Assembly: GCA_009992235.1 (NCBI GenBank)
Contig: JAACVZ010000003.1
Span: forward strand, 46,207 to 110,206
Direction: 5' to 3'
DNA length: 64,000 nucleotides
From: Candidatus Saccharimonadota bacterium
GTDB lineage: Bacteria > Patescibacteriota > Saccharimonadia > Saccharimonadales > Saccharimonadaceae
A program made the translations under genes and the position numbers. The notes beneath the pieces were generated by a model. That model saw nothing but the letters and a program-made list of their open reading frames with translations, ran no database searches and had not been told where the DNA came from. Shown in pieces: positions 1-8,522 of this stretch; the stretch's first letter is position 1; each line of letters opens with the position of its first letter.

Positions 1-639
1 GAAAAAGAGGCTAAGGCTAAACCGGGCGTACGTGCACAGATTGAAGAACTTCAAAGAATACGCGCCGGGCTTGAAGAAGGACGCCTAGTGTCTGACCTTG
101 AGGTGAACAACGAAATTATTCAAGACCTCCAGCTTCTCAGCGCAAAGCCGGTTATTTACGTTTTTAACGTTGATGAATTTACCCTCGATAACTCCGAACG
201 AAAGAGCGAATTAGCCGAACTGGTTGCACCTTCGAGTATCGTCTACATCTGCGCCAAACTTGAAGAAGAATTGCGCGGGCTTACCGAAACAGATGCGAAT
301 GAACTGCTTGCCAGCTACGGCGTAGAAGAGTCCGGATTATCCCAACTGGCACGTGTCGCCTACCAGACTCTCGGCCTTCAAAGCTATCTTACCGCTGGGC
401 CGAAAGAAGTCCATGCCTGGACAATTCATCAAGGAGCAACCGCGCCCCAAGCAGCTGGCGTCATTCACACTGACTTTGAGAAAGGCTTTATAGCGGCACA
501 GGTATTCGACTACGACGACCTTGTTGCCGCTGGAACAGAATCAGCCGCAAAAGCGGCCGGAAATATGCGGACTGAAGGTCGTGACTACGTAATGCGCCCA
601 GGTGACGTTGTCGAGTTTCGATTCAACGTCAGCAAATAG
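1..639 (+). CDS. ychF: Redox-regulated/ribosome-binding ATPase YchF (Obg-like), C-terminal part
   Basis: The reading frame is open from the first base of the window, so the gene starts upstream; 212 C-terminal residues are visible. They cover the end of the helical arm and the TGS domain, with recognisable family stretches (KPVIYVFNVDE, HAWTIHQG, GRDYVMRPGDVVEFRFNVSK). YchF is a universally conserved P-loop ATPase/GTPase that associates with ribosomes; its nucleotide-binding part lies outside the window. The 3' end overlaps the convergent tlyA gene by 55 bp. A GTG at 88 is only an internal codon. Family identity is clear. Confidence 0.93.
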   Translation, partial: EKEAKAKPGVRAQIEELQRIRAGLEEGRLVSDLEVNNEIIQDLQLLSAKPVIYVFNVDEFTLDNSERKSELAELVAPSSIVYICAKLEEELRGLTETDANELLASYGVEESGLSQLARVAYQTLGLQSYLTAGPKEVHAWTIHQGATAPQAAGVIHTDFEKGFIAAQVFDYDDLVAAGTESAAKAAGNMRTEGRDYVMRPGDVVEFRFNVSK

Positions 640-1334
640 AAACGCTCTCTATTACCCTTCGCCCCTGAAATATCGCTATCTCGCTTGTCGCGTATAACAA
701 ACAGGTCTTTAGCCCACATTTCGAAGTCTTTAAGAATTTGCCGGCGAACAGTTTCATTTTTTATGACGCCCTTATTCGTCTGTGACCGCCCTGCCTCAAA
801 TTGTGGCTTCACCATGGCAACAATGTACGTATGCGCACCAGCAACCTTTTGCGCCAAATGCGGCAAGATGTCACGAAGGCCAATAAATGATACGTCGATA
901 AGGATAATATCCGGTTGCGTGTCGGGAACAAAATCGCGAATATCAGTTTTTTCGTGCAGAGCGATACGTGAGTCGCCTTGAAGCGACGGATGAAGTTGCT
1001 CGGTGCCGACATCGACGGCGTATACCTTCTTCGCCCCATGCTGCAGAGCATAATCAGTGAATCCACCGGTGCTACTGCCGACATCGAGGACGGTCTTATC
1101 TCGAAAATCGATACTAAGAAGTTGCGCCACACTGGCGAGCTTAAGTCCAGCTCGGCTTACATAGCGCTCGGTACTGGTAACCTGCACATCAGTGTCGTCG
1201 CGGACCATATGGCCAGCCTTCGTAACTACTCGACCATCAACCGTCACCTTACCAAGCTTAATCCAACTCTCTGCCTGAGAGCGAGAGACAACGAGTCCGC
1301 GACCAGCAAGCGCTGCATCAAGTCGCTGCTTCAT
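585..1334 (-). CDS. tlyA: TlyA-type rRNA 2'-O-methyltransferase (S4 + FtsJ-like)
   Basis: The 249-aa protein has an N-terminal S4 RNA-binding domain (about residues 1-60) followed by a Rossmann methyltransferase domain with the SAM motif VLDVGSSTGGFTDYAL and the VKPQFE stretch near the catalytic Lys. TlyA proteins 2'-O-methylate 16S/23S rRNA; some were earlier called haemolysins. It is the last gene of the rpsF-ssb-rpsR-efp-tlyA run, 6 bp after efp. Its 3' end overlaps ychF tail to tail. The product class is secure; the exact rRNA nucleotide modified is unknown. Confidence 0.9.
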   Translation of the reverse strand: MKQRLDAALAGRGLVVSRSQAESWIKLGKVTVDGRVVTKAGHMVRDDTDVQVTSTERYVSRAGLKLASVAQLLSIDFRDKTVLDVGSSTGGFTDYALQHGAKKVYAVDVGTEQLHPSLQGDSRIALHEKTDIRDFVPDTQPDIILIDVSFIGLRDILPHLAQKVAGAHTYIVAMVKPQFEAGRSQTNKGVIKNETVRRQILKDFEMWAKDLFVIRDKRDSDISGAKGNRERFYLLTLNRNSTTSPGRIT

Positions 1335-1340
1335 GGCTAA

Positions 1341-1910
1341 TTAATCCTTCTTTCGTTCGCGATATTCACCGGTAGCAGTATCGACAGAGATGATATCACC
1401 CTGTTTAATAAACGCCGGGACCTTCACAACGAAACCAGTTTCAAGCGTTGCGTCCTTCAAGACGTTACTTGTAGTGTCGCCTTTTACGACGTCCTCGGTG
1501 TAAGTCACCTCAAGATAGAGGTTCTTTGGAAGTTCAACGTTAATAACTCGTCCATCAAAAAACTGCAGCGCTAGCGTGTCGCCTTCTTTAAGGAATGGTG
1601 CTGCATCTTCAACAATGTCTGGCGACAGCTCAAACTGCTCGAAGTTGGCTGGATCCATGAAATAAAACCTGTCCACGTCTTTGTACAGATACTGGACTGT
1701 TTGATTAGTTACTTCGGCAGATTCGATGCGTTCCTGGCCCTTGAAGGTCTTAGGAACAACACCACCATCAATAAGGTTCTTAAGTCGAACATTCACGATG
1801 CTACCACCTCGGCCCATCACTTTTTGGTTATACTCAACCACACGGTAGGGCTTACCGTCTATTTGAACCACAGCACCTTTTTTGAGGTCGGTTGGTTGAT
1901 AGTAGCCCAT
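1341..1910 (-). CDS. efp: Translation elongation factor P
   Basis: The 189-aa protein has the normal EF-P length and three-barrel layout: an N-terminal KOW-like domain, a middle OB domain and a C-terminal OB domain ending in DTATGEYRERKKD. EF-P rescues ribosomes stalled at polyproline. The loop that enters the peptidyl-transferase centre reads VMGRGGS, placing Arg at position 34 where beta-lysylated EF-Ps carry Lys. This resembles the Arg type that is rhamnosylated by EarP in other bacteria, although no EarP is visible here. The window encodes several Pro-rich proteins that would need EF-P. It sits between rpsR and tlyA in one operon. Confidence 0.95.
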   Translation of the reverse strand: MGYYQPTDLKKGAVVQIDGKPYRVVEYNQKVMGRGGSIVNVRLKNLIDGGVVPKTFKGQERIESAEVTNQTVQYLYKDVDRFYFMDPANFEQFELSPDIVEDAAPFLKEGDTLALQFFDGRVINVELPKNLYLEVTYTEDVVKGDTTSNVLKDATLETGFVVKVPAFIKQGDIISVDTATGEYRERKKD

Positions 1911-1917
1911 GGCTTGA

Positions 1918-2118
1918 CTACCCTTGAGCTACGAATGGAAGTAGGGCGAGGTGTCGAGCGCGCTTGATAGCACCGGCGAGCTGTCGCTGTTGCTTTGCGC
2001 TAAGACCGGTTTTACCGATAGGTTCAATTTGTCCGTACATATTTACAAATCGTTGAAGGGTTTTTACATCCTTGTAGTCAAAGTAAACTGGTGTATCTTT
2101 TTTGAGTCGTTTTGCCAT
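1918..2118 (-). CDS. rpsR: Small ribosomal subunit protein bS18
   Basis: The protein is 66 aa, basic, and carries the S18 core ([38 protein letters not shown]). It binds the 30S platform as a heterodimer with S6, which is encoded two genes upstream. It lies between ssb and efp with gaps of 9 and 7 bp. It lacks an N-terminal zinc-binding extension, consistent with its short length. Confidence 0.96.
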   Translation of the reverse strand: MAKRLKKDTPVYFDYKDVKTLQRFVNMYGQIEPIGKTGLSAKQQRQLAGAIKRARHLALLPFVAQG

Positions 2119-2127
2119 TATACTCTC

Positions 2128-2574
2128 CTAGAATGGAATTTCACTTAAATCAATTGGTTTGTCGTCGATGTCATCAATAACGACATCTTTCGAGTTTGAA
2201 CTGCTCTTTTGTGGAGCAGAAGAAGTAGGCGCCGAAGAGCCTCCTTCGTTACTGTTTGGTCCGTCAAGGAAAGTAACGTCGGTTGCGGTGACTTCAACGC
2301 GTGAGCGCTTTTTGCCGGTTTCTTTGTCGTCCCAGCTGTCCTGGCGAAGTCGGCCCTGAACGAGGACACGTCGGCCCTTGGCGAGGTATTGAACCACGAG
2401 ATCACCGAGTTTTTCCCACGCAGTTACGTCGAAAAAGTCAGCTGCGTCGTCTTGTCCGCCACGGTCAACGGCAATGCTAAAGCTGGCAATAGTCTTACCT
2501 GTTGTGGTGGTACGTTGTTCGGGGTCGCGAGTTAAGCGTCCCATGAGAATTACTTGGTTAATACTTCGTGCCAT
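2128..2574 (-). CDS. ssb: Single-stranded DNA-binding protein
   Basis: The 148-aa protein has an N-terminal OB fold (SINQVILMGRLTRDPE, then the VEVTATDVTFLDGPN strand), a Ser/Asn-rich flexible linker and the conserved acidic tip DLSEIPF, which recruits replication and repair partners. The rpsF-ssb-rpsR order is the classical bacterial arrangement. The start follows rpsF by 5 bp, so translation is probably coupled. Confidence 0.96.
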   Translation of the reverse strand: MARSINQVILMGRLTRDPEQRTTTTGKTIASFSIAVDRGGQDDAADFFDVTAWEKLGDLVVQYLAKGRRVLVQGRLRQDSWDDKETGKKRSRVEVTATDVTFLDGPNSNEGGSSAPTSSAPQKSSSNSKDVVIDDIDDKPIDLSEIPF

Positions 2575-2579
2575 ATACC

Positions 2580-2930
2580 CTACTCCTCTTCTTTTGTTGC
2601 CCTAGAAGCTTCGTCTTTCTTCGATTGCTCAACGAGGGCTCGCGCCTTAACGTCAACCTTCACGAGAAGATAACGAATAACTTCTTCAGTAATATTAAGT
2701 GTATTGCTGATTTTTAGCGGTGCGTCCGCTGGAAGTTCGACATCCATGTACACGTACACGGCAAACTCTTCACGGTTAATTGGGTACGCCAATTTCTTTT
2801 TACCCCAGTTATCTTCACGAACGATGCTACCACCGGCATTCGTAATGATATCGCGCACTTTTTTTAGTGGCATTTCGAGGTCAGCCTCGAGGTCGGGGTG
2901 AATGAGAACGGTTAGTTCATATTCCTTCAC
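2580..2930 (-). CDS. rpsF: Small ribosomal subunit protein bS6
   Basis: The 116-aa protein starts MKEYELTVLIHPDLE and has the S6 ferredoxin-like fold signature (KKLAYPINREEFAVYVYMDVE), ending in a charged Lys/Glu tail. It is the first gene of the rpsF-ssb-rpsR-efp-tlyA operon. A good Shine-Dalgarno sequence (AAAGGAG) precedes the ATG, and a promoter with two leader hairpins lies 10-110 bp upstream. Confidence 0.95.
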   Translation of the reverse strand: MKEYELTVLIHPDLEADLEMPLKKVRDIITNAGGSIVREDNWGKKKLAYPINREEFAVYVYMDVELPADAPLKISNTLNITEEVIRYLLVKVDVKARALVEQSKKDEASRATKEEE

Positions 2931-2947
2931 TAGTGTCTCCTTTTGGA

Positions 2948-2992
2948 ATCTATCTTTACGATAGATGCTTGCTCAGTATCCAAACAGCAAGC
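2948..2992 (-). promoter_or_regulatory. rpsF mRNA leader: two tandem hairpins
   Basis: In the 5' leader of the rpsF operon (minus strand), one 7-bp stem is formed by 2986-2992 and 2967-2973 (GCTTGCT/AGCAAGC). It is followed at once by a second 7-bp stem at 2960-2966/2948-2954 (ATCTATC/GATAGAT, loop of 5). The second hairpin ends a few bases before the AAAGGAG ribosome-binding site. rpsF leaders in many bacteria are autoregulated by S6:S18. The known CCG-containing motif is not obvious here, so this is only a candidate regulatory leader. Confidence 0.55.
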
Positions 2993-3011
2993 TTGAGTTG
3001 ATAACAGAGGT

Positions 3012-3040
3012 ATTATACCTCACTTTTCCACATATCGCAA
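3012..3040 (-). promoter_or_regulatory. Sigma-70 promoter of the rpsF operon
   Basis: On the minus strand, -35 TTGCGA (3035-3040) and -10 TATAAT (3012-3017) are separated by 17 bp. It reads into the two-hairpin leader and rpsF. The -10 is a perfect consensus. Confidence 0.8.
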
Positions 3041-3082
3041 GCAATACACCTCTAGTATGACAACCAAAAGTTAACTTGTCCT

Positions 3083-3203
3083 GGACCTAATATATATCTC
3101 GCATCCGAGAACACCATCTGCAGCCAGAGTGAAATAAGGCGCAGAGGCCCTTATTGAACCCTGCGCGAAGCGGTTTCGAGGAGTGAGATATATATTGGGT
3201 CTA
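3083..3203. ncRNA. Candidate structured RNA closed by a long inverted repeat (or a small MITE-like element)
   Basis: Arms of about 17-19 bp (GACCTAATATATATCTC near 3084-3100, its complement with one G-T pair near 3186-3202) enclose about 85 bases with further pairing. On the plus strand AATAAGG (3133-3139) pairs with CCTTATT (3149-3155), and CGCAG (3140-3144) with CTGCG (3161-3165), in the interleaved order of an H-type pseudoknot. The outer arm includes the ftsK stop codon. It does not show SRP, tmRNA or RNase P hallmarks. The strand is undecided; loop lengths fit a plus-strand pseudoknot better. It could also be an elaborate 3' element of ftsK. Confidence 0.4.
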
Positions 3204-5477
3204 GCCGAGATCTTCGTTTTCACTGTCACCAAAGTCGGCACCGGCATCGGTACGGGCAAAGACGTCATCTAGGCTGCTCACAAGGACATCTCGAGGCCGT
3301 GCACCGTCTGCGGGACCAATGATGCCCTGCTCTTCCATTGTCTCAATAAGACGGGCTGCACGGGCGTAGCCAACGCGAAGGCGTCGTTGCAACATGCTAG
3401 CACTGGCCTTGCCACCTTCGATTACTACACGAACTGCGTCTCGGTACATATCGTCGTCGCCAGGCGAACTGTCGAAGTCCATAACCACGCCGCCGCGTCC
3501 ATTTAGGGTTACTGGCTGGCTGACTACTTCATCGTTATACTGCGGTGGTGACTGGAGGCGAAGGTGATCGGTAATTTTCATAACCTCTTCATCGGTAACC
3601 CACGCGCCCTGAACACGCTTTGGCTTTGGCATGTTAGCAGTCGAAAGCAACATGTCACCCTGTCCAAGAAGCTTCTCTGCTCCAACCTGATCAAGAATAG
3701 TTCGCGAGTCAACCTGAGACGCAACCGTAAAGGCAATACGCGCCGGTATGTTGGCCTTAATGAGTCCGGTAATAACATCGACACTTGGACGCTGGGTCGC
3801 AAGCACAAGGTGAATACCAACCGCTCGGGCTTTTTGCGCAAGGCGGACAATCAGCGCCTCAACATCGCGAGCCGCAACCATCATAAGGTCAGCTAGCTCA
3901 TCAATGACAATAATAATATATGGCATGGCACCACTTTCATGCTCTTGTGGGGCACCGTCTTCGTCCTGAACGGTTATATGGTGCTTACCTTCTTGCATGC
4001 GGGCGTTATACAAACTAATGTCACGGACCTTGTGTTCGGCAAGCAGCTTATAACGACGCTCCATCTCGTTCACCGCCCATTTCAGCGCGCTAATTGTCTT
4101 TTCCGGCTCGTTAATAACCGGGGTAAGAAGATGAGGAATATCTTCGTACGGCGCCATTTCAACTTGCTTCGGGTCAACCAAGATAAGTTTCATCTCACTT
4201 GGGCTGTTGCGGTATAGAAGGCTGGAAAGTAAGGTGTTAATCATAACCGACTTACCAGACCCCGTCTGTCCGGCAATAAGAAGGTGCGGCATCTTATTCA
4301 GCTCGCCCACCATGGCTTTACCGGAAATATCTTTACCAATAGCAAATGACAGCGGTTCGTGGTCGTCGCGCCATTGCGGGCTGGTTAGGATAGAGTGCAG
4401 GCGTACATCGGCGGCTTTTCGGTTTGGCACCTCAATACCAACCAATTTTTCACCTGGAATTGGCGCTTCCATACGAAGGCTCTGTGCTGCAAGATTAAGC
4501 GCGATGTTCGTTTCAAGTGCCGTAATACGCGCCAATTTCACGCCGCTTGGTGGTCGCAAGGTGTACTGAGTAACCTTCGGCCCAATGTTGGCGCCTTCCA
4601 TATCAACCTTAATGTTGAACTCAGACAAAGTGTCTTTAATAATTTGAGCGTTTTGCTGAACGTCACCAGCGTTGGCAGGAGTTTGCTTCTTCTCGAGAAG
4701 ATCGATACTCGGCGCCTTCCAGTTAGGGTCGCTAACAGTAACCAGTGCACTTCGGCCTTCGGCAGCCTTGTCGCGGGTTACACTGTTTTTCAGTGTCGAC
4801 AGTTGACCCGACTTCATGTCGTCATCGTCCATATCCTGCATCGGGACGTTGGCCTTCAACTTAAAGTCGGCGATGGTGTTTCGTGGTGCGTCAAGCGTGG
4901 CGGCGTTACGCATAACCTTCACGTTCTGCTCTTGTTCGGATGTATCGCGGCGACTTAATTCCCATATCTTCTTAATAACCGTGAACGGTGAGACACGAAT
5001 AATGAACAAAATAGTTATAAGAATGAGTAGGATGTACAAAAAGGCAGCTACACCTGTGTTTACAAGAAGCAAAACGCCACTGTTAATAAGTTCACCGACA
5101 AACCCACCGGTCGACTCACCTGCGCTATTCTTCAATAGTCCGAATACACCCGAGAACCAGACCAGTGAAACACCGGTAGCAATCTTCATCGCAACAGGTA
5201 GACGGTTGTCTTCGGCGCGGAATATCTCGATAGCAACGTAGGCGAACAGGAAAGGTACAACATACACGCTGTACCCAATGACCATCATGGTTGCTTGGTA
5301 AAGCCAATCAAGAACTGGTCCGCCGAGGCGGAACCAGCCAAGAATAAGCAAGAACGAGAACGTTAGAAGCAGAAGCGCGCCAACCTGCGCCCAGAACCCT
5401 GTTGGGAGGGCATGAGTTGGTGCGGTGTTTTGCACCTTCCTTCTACTTTTGACTGTTCGCTTCTTCTTTTTTGCCAT
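3201..5477 (-). CDS. ftsK: DNA translocase FtsK/SpoIIIE family
   Basis: The 758-aa protein has four N-terminal membrane segments (about residues 30-48, 60-85, 97-115, 132-160) and a charged linker. The RecA-like motor has Walker A GQTGSGKS (403-410) and Walker B VIDELADLM. A C-terminal winged-helix gamma domain (SASMLQRRLRVGYARAARLI) is the DNA-orientation reader. FtsK pumps DNA through the closing septum and helps resolve chromosome dimers. It is transcribed from its own promoter and ends inside the inverted repeat described above. The linker is short compared with E. coli FtsK. Confidence 0.95.
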   Translation of the reverse strand: MAKKKKRTVKSRRKVQNTAPTHALPTGFWAQVGALLLLTFSFLLILGWFRLGGPVLDWLYQATMMVIGYSVYVVPFLFAYVAIEIFRAEDNRLPVAMKIATGVSLVWFSGVFGLLKNSAGESTGGFVGELINSGVLLLVNTGVAAFLYILLILITILFIIRVSPFTVIKKIWELSRRDTSEQEQNVKVMRNAATLDAPRNTIADFKLKANVPMQDMDDDDMKSGQLSTLKNSVTRDKAAEGRSALVTVSDPNWKAPSIDLLEKKQTPANAGDVQQNAQIIKDTLSEFNIKVDMEGANIGPKVTQYTLRPPSGVKLARITALETNIALNLAAQSLRMEAPIPGEKLVGIEVPNRKAADVRLHSILTSPQWRDDHEPLSFAIGKDISGKAMVGELNKMPHLLIAGQTGSGKSVMINTLLSSLLYRNSPSEMKLILVDPKQVEMAPYEDIPHLLTPVINEPEKTISALKWAVNEMERRYKLLAEHKVRDISLYNARMQEGKHHITVQDEDGAPQEHESGAMPYIIIVIDELADLMMVAARDVEALIVRLAQKARAVGIHLVLATQRPSVDVITGLIKANIPARIAFTVASQVDSRTILDQVGAEKLLGQGDMLLSTANMPKPKRVQGAWVTDEEVMKITDHLRLQSPPQYNDEVVSQPVTLNGRGGVVMDFDSSPGDDDMYRDAVRVVIEGGKASASMLQRRLRVGYARAARLIETMEEQGIIGPADGARPRDVLVSSLDDVFARTDAGADFGDSENEDLG

Positions 5478-5510
5478 AGTATTTATTTTACCGCTTTTTA
5501 GTTGGTATTA

Positions 5511-5538
5511 TTATAGCAAAAATTACTACATTTTGCAA
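5511..5538 (-). promoter_or_regulatory. Promoter of ftsK
   Basis: On the minus strand, -35 TTGCAA (5533-5538) and a perfect -10 TATAAT (5511-5516) are 16 bp apart. They lie in the 64-bp gap between the RNase J stop and the ftsK ATG, giving a leader of about 26 nt. Confidence 0.75.
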
Positions 5539-5541
5539 GTG

Positions 5542-7713
5542 CTAATAGCTTCGGTTCTCTACCTTCACGCGTGGTTCGGTGACGTCTGTGTCAGGAATAA
5601 CGGGCGCTGGTATCTTTTGGGGTGGCAAATCGTGAATGTCGATAGGACGTTCGTCTTCAGTCTTATCGCGACGTTGGTTTTGTCCAGACCCCTGTTGTGG
5701 GCGAGGTCCGTTACCACCACCGCCAATTTCGTTAATCACAGGAATAACAATTGGTGTTCGACGAGTTTGGTCATAAAGGATATGAGTTAATTCGTCCTTG
5801 ATTTCTTTCTTTACGGTGTCCAGGTCAACCTTACGGCCACTAAATGTCCTGGCAACTTTTTGCTTGAGGTACTGACGGATGATTCCCATAAGCTCTTCAC
5901 TATCACGCAGGTAAATAAACCCTCGTGAAATAATGTCCGGACTAGTGAGAAGGCGTCCGTTACCACGAGCAACCGTCAACACAACAACGAACATTCCCTC
6001 GTTTGCCATGTGGATACGATCTTTAATAACCACCTCCGAGACAATTGCACCAGAATCATCGTACATAACCCCACCGACCGGAATACGACCGGCTTTGCGG
6101 GCTGATTCACTAGTGATTTCCACAATGTCTCCTGCATCACATAGGAAGATGTTTTCACGCTTCATACCGGTTTCAGCTTCAGCAAGCTTAGCGTTGTGCG
6201 CAAGCATGTGAAATTCACCGTGAATTGGAAGGTAATATTTCGGGTTAAGAGCATTAATAAGCTTAACGTGATCGTCGTAATAGCCGTGTCCTGAAAGGTG
6301 GAGTGGGCCAACGCCCGTAAGGTGTGACTTGCCATTTTGAATGACTTCACTTCCCTCTCGCATAAGGCCATCGATTGTTCGGACAACATACTTTTCATTT
6401 CCTGGAATTGGGTTTGAGCTAAAGACTATAACGTCAGAGTTCTTAATCTTGAGGAACTTGTGAGAACCAGATGCCATACGGTTAAGCACGGCGTTAAACT
6501 CACCCTGAGATCCAGTACAGACGATGGTCACCTTGTCGTCGGGCATCTTGATGATGTCTTCCATCTTCATGACGACGTCTTTTGGCACCTTAATTGTACC
6601 GGTACGAAGCGCGACTTCAACGTTCTGGATCATACTGTATCCGGCGAACGCTACCTTTCGGCCGTGCTTCTTGGCTTCATCGAGAATAAGCTGCATACGG
6701 TGAATCTGGCTCGCAAATGAGCTAATAACCAAACGGCTACCCTTGTATTTCTCCATAATCTGGCCGATGCTTTCCTGAATGTCGAGCTCGCCGTGGGTAT
6801 GTGTCCCTTCAGACTCACAGTTGGTCGAGTCACTCATGAGCATAAGAATGCCTTCTTTGGCGGAGATTTCCGTCAAACGTTCGAGGTCGAACTTCTGACC
6901 ATCTACCGGGTTCTCTTCAAAACGCCAGTCACCAGTGTTAATAAGCACACCAAGTGGTGTCCGAATAATTGCCGCTGTCGCATCTGGAATGGAGTGGTTC
7001 ACGCGAACTAGTTCTACAGAGAAACTGTCACCAAGTTGCACGCGTTCATGAGCGATTGGGTCGAGTACGTGGTACTCGGGCTCGTATCCGCTAGTGGCTT
7101 CATCCATTGTCTTTTGAACCATGGCAAGGGTAAATTTGCTTCCGTAAACCGGCGCAGGAATTTGATGCGCAAGGTGACGATAAGCACCAATGTGGTCAAG
7201 GTGACCGTGGGTAAACACGATACCGCGAATTTTGTGCTTGTTCTCAAGAAGATAGGTAACATCTGGGATGATGTAGTTAATGCCTGGATAGTCTGAACCT
7301 GGGAAAAGCAATCCGGCGTCGATGACAACGATGTCGTTATCGTATTCAATGGCCATCATGTTCTTACCAATGCTCATTTCACCAAGACCGCCCACGGGGA
7401 TAACCTTTAGGTGCGGACCAGTTGTTCGTGGCTGTTTCTTGAAATCGGCGATGCTAAACTGTTTACCGTTGTAACCGTTATATATCGACTTGTTCACCGG
7501 TACATTTATGATGTGTTGAGACGCCTGAGCATTAACGTCGTCGCTGGTGCGGCGCTGCGCACGGAACACTTCACCTCTTCGGGTTTGCGTGTTTGCAAGC
7601 ACGGTATTTGTTTGCACCGGCTTTGGACGGTTGTTTCGATTGTTATTGTTATTGTTTCTTGGCGATTTCGAAGGATCGTTCGCCTTTGGTGTTGAGAGTC
7701 TTTGTTGACCCAT
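5542..7713 (-). CDS. rnj: Ribonuclease J
   Basis: The 723-aa protein begins with about 90 residues of low-complexity Asn/Arg-rich sequence (NNNNNNRNNR). The metallo-beta-lactamase/beta-CASP core follows, with the metal motif HGHLDH, and then the RNase J C-terminal domain. RNase J is a 5'-3' exo- and endoribonuclease that matures and degrades RNA in bacteria lacking RNase E. The N-terminal extension is longer than in Bacillus (about 555 aa) and may bind RNA or partners. PNPase and Orn, also in this window, would complete the turnover path. Confidence 0.94.
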   Translation of the reverse strand: MGQQRLSTPKANDPSKSPRNNNNNNRNNRPKPVQTNTVLANTQTRRGEVFRAQRRTSDDVNAQASQHIINVPVNKSIYNGYNGKQFSIADFKKQPRTTGPHLKVIPVGGLGEMSIGKNMMAIEYDNDIVVIDAGLLFPGSDYPGINYIIPDVTYLLENKHKIRGIVFTHGHLDHIGAYRHLAHQIPAPVYGSKFTLAMVQKTMDEATSGYEPEYHVLDPIAHERVQLGDSFSVELVRVNHSIPDATAAIIRTPLGVLINTGDWRFEENPVDGQKFDLERLTEISAKEGILMLMSDSTNCESEGTHTHGELDIQESIGQIMEKYKGSRLVISSFASQIHRMQLILDEAKKHGRKVAFAGYSMIQNVEVALRTGTIKVPKDVVMKMEDIIKMPDDKVTIVCTGSQGEFNAVLNRMASGSHKFLKIKNSDVIVFSSNPIPGNEKYVVRTIDGLMREGSEVIQNGKSHLTGVGPLHLSGHGYYDDHVKLINALNPKYYLPIHGEFHMLAHNAKLAEAETGMKRENIFLCDAGDIVEITSESARKAGRIPVGGVMYDDSGAIVSEVVIKDRIHMANEGMFVVVLTVARGNGRLLTSPDIISRGFIYLRDSEELMGIIRQYLKQKVARTFSGRKVDLDTVKKEIKDELTHILYDQTRRTPIVIPVINEIGGGGNGPRPQQGSGQNQRRDKTEDERPIDIHDLPPQKIPAPVIPDTDVTEPRVKVENRSY

Positions 7714-7730
7714 AGGTATTGTTATCTCCT

Positions 7731-7757
7731 AAGGAAGCACTTTCTTGTGGCTTCCTT
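7731..7757 (-). promoter_or_regulatory. Hairpin in rnj leader abutting the ribosome-binding site
   Basis: An 8-bp perfect stem (AAGGAAGC/GCTTCCTT, loop of 11) lies in the roughly 136-nt rnj leader, immediately 5' of the SD AGGAG (7726-7730). Leaders of RNase genes are often autoregulated through such structures; the function here is inferred only. Confidence 0.45.
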
Positions 7758-7855
7758 CATTATTAATAATTACTATTTCTACTAAAGCGTGAAACTATTT
7801 TCGTGGCATTCGGCCAATACGGTGTGCACAGAAGAGTCTCATTGAAAGTAGCTTT

Positions 7856-7884
7856 AGTATAGCACGTGTCCCATTGTTTGACAA
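7856..7884 (-). promoter_or_regulatory. Promoter of rnj
   Basis: On the minus strand, -35 TTGTCA (7879-7884), a 17-bp spacer and -10 TATACT (7856-7861). It is divergent from the promoter of the gene at 7971, with about 10 bp between the two -35 boxes. Confidence 0.75.
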
Positions 7885-7892
7885 TGCATAAG

Positions 7893-7921
7893 TTGACTAT
7901 AGACGTATTTTATAGTATAAT
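7893..7921 (+). promoter_or_regulatory. Promoter of the small membrane protein at 7971
   Basis: -35 TTGACT (7893-7898), a 17-bp spacer and -10 TATAAT (7916-7921). Its position rules out the upstream in-frame ATG at 7866 as the start of the following gene. Confidence 0.8.
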
Positions 7922-7970
7922 TAATCTGTTGTTTCGCACCCGTGAAATAAAGAACCCTAAGGGAGAAATC

Positions 7971-8429
7971 ATGGCTAGCACGGTTCTCATGCAGTCAATC
8001 TTCACCGGCATCATCGTGGCGATAGTCCTCGTCTCAATTGCCATTCTCCTCCTCTGGCCCGCTTCGGCGCTGAGGAGTCGGTTGGCGGCAAGACGCGAAG
8101 CCGAATACGCCAAACGCCTTGCCGTCAACCGAGTGCTCGCTGAGGTTCGCACAAGAACCTGGCTTGAAAGCGATGCGGTGTCTGCTATCCTCGCAAGAAT
8201 GCACGCACGCTCCAACGAGCTCGTGCCTCACGTTGAGAAGTTTGTCTTCTACGGTATGATCGAAAAGATGACCGACGAGCACCTCAACACAATGCGCTGG
8301 TTATCTAGCCGGCGGCAACGCGATGAGTTCAAGGCAAGGCTCGAGGAGCAGGCCGAAGAGCACCGCGAGGCCATTAGCAATGCGGGGATTGACCCCGCAA
8401 AGCTGGAAGCGGATGTTCCCATCCGCTAG
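7971..8429 (+). CDS. Small single-pass membrane protein of unknown function
   Basis: The 152-aa protein has one N-terminal membrane segment (about residues 8-30) followed by a charged, Arg/Glu-rich and predominantly helical cytoplasmic part likely to form coiled coil. I do not recognise a family. The start at 7971 is chosen because it follows an AAGGGAGAA ribosome-binding site and lies downstream of the promoter. The gene is monocistronic, with its own promoter and terminators. Base use looks GC-richer than its neighbours. Confidence 0.7.
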   Translation: MASTVLMQSIFTGIIVAIVLVSIAILLLWPASALRSRLAARREAEYAKRLAVNRVLAEVRTRTWLESDAVSAILARMHARSNELVPHVEKFVFYGMIEKMTDEHLNTMRWLSSRRQRDEFKARLEEQAEEHREAISNAGIDPAKLEADVPIR

Positions 8430-8435
8430 GGGTTG

Positions 8436-8510
8436 AGGGGCGGCTGGACGCATTTTGTCCGGTCGCCCCTCCCCCGCACCAACACCAGAGAGATCTGGTG
8501 TTATTTAATA
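8436..8510 (+). terminator. Tandem hairpin terminator
   Basis: Two hairpins follow the gene at 7971. One is GC-rich (AGGGGCG... CGCCCCT, 8436-8470). The other is a perfect 9-bp stem, AACACCAGA/TCTGGTGTT (8481-8489/8494-8502), followed by ATTTAATA. It separates this gene from the convergent CYTH gene and may act in both directions. Confidence 0.65.
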
Positions 8511-8522
8511 CTCGAATTCCGG

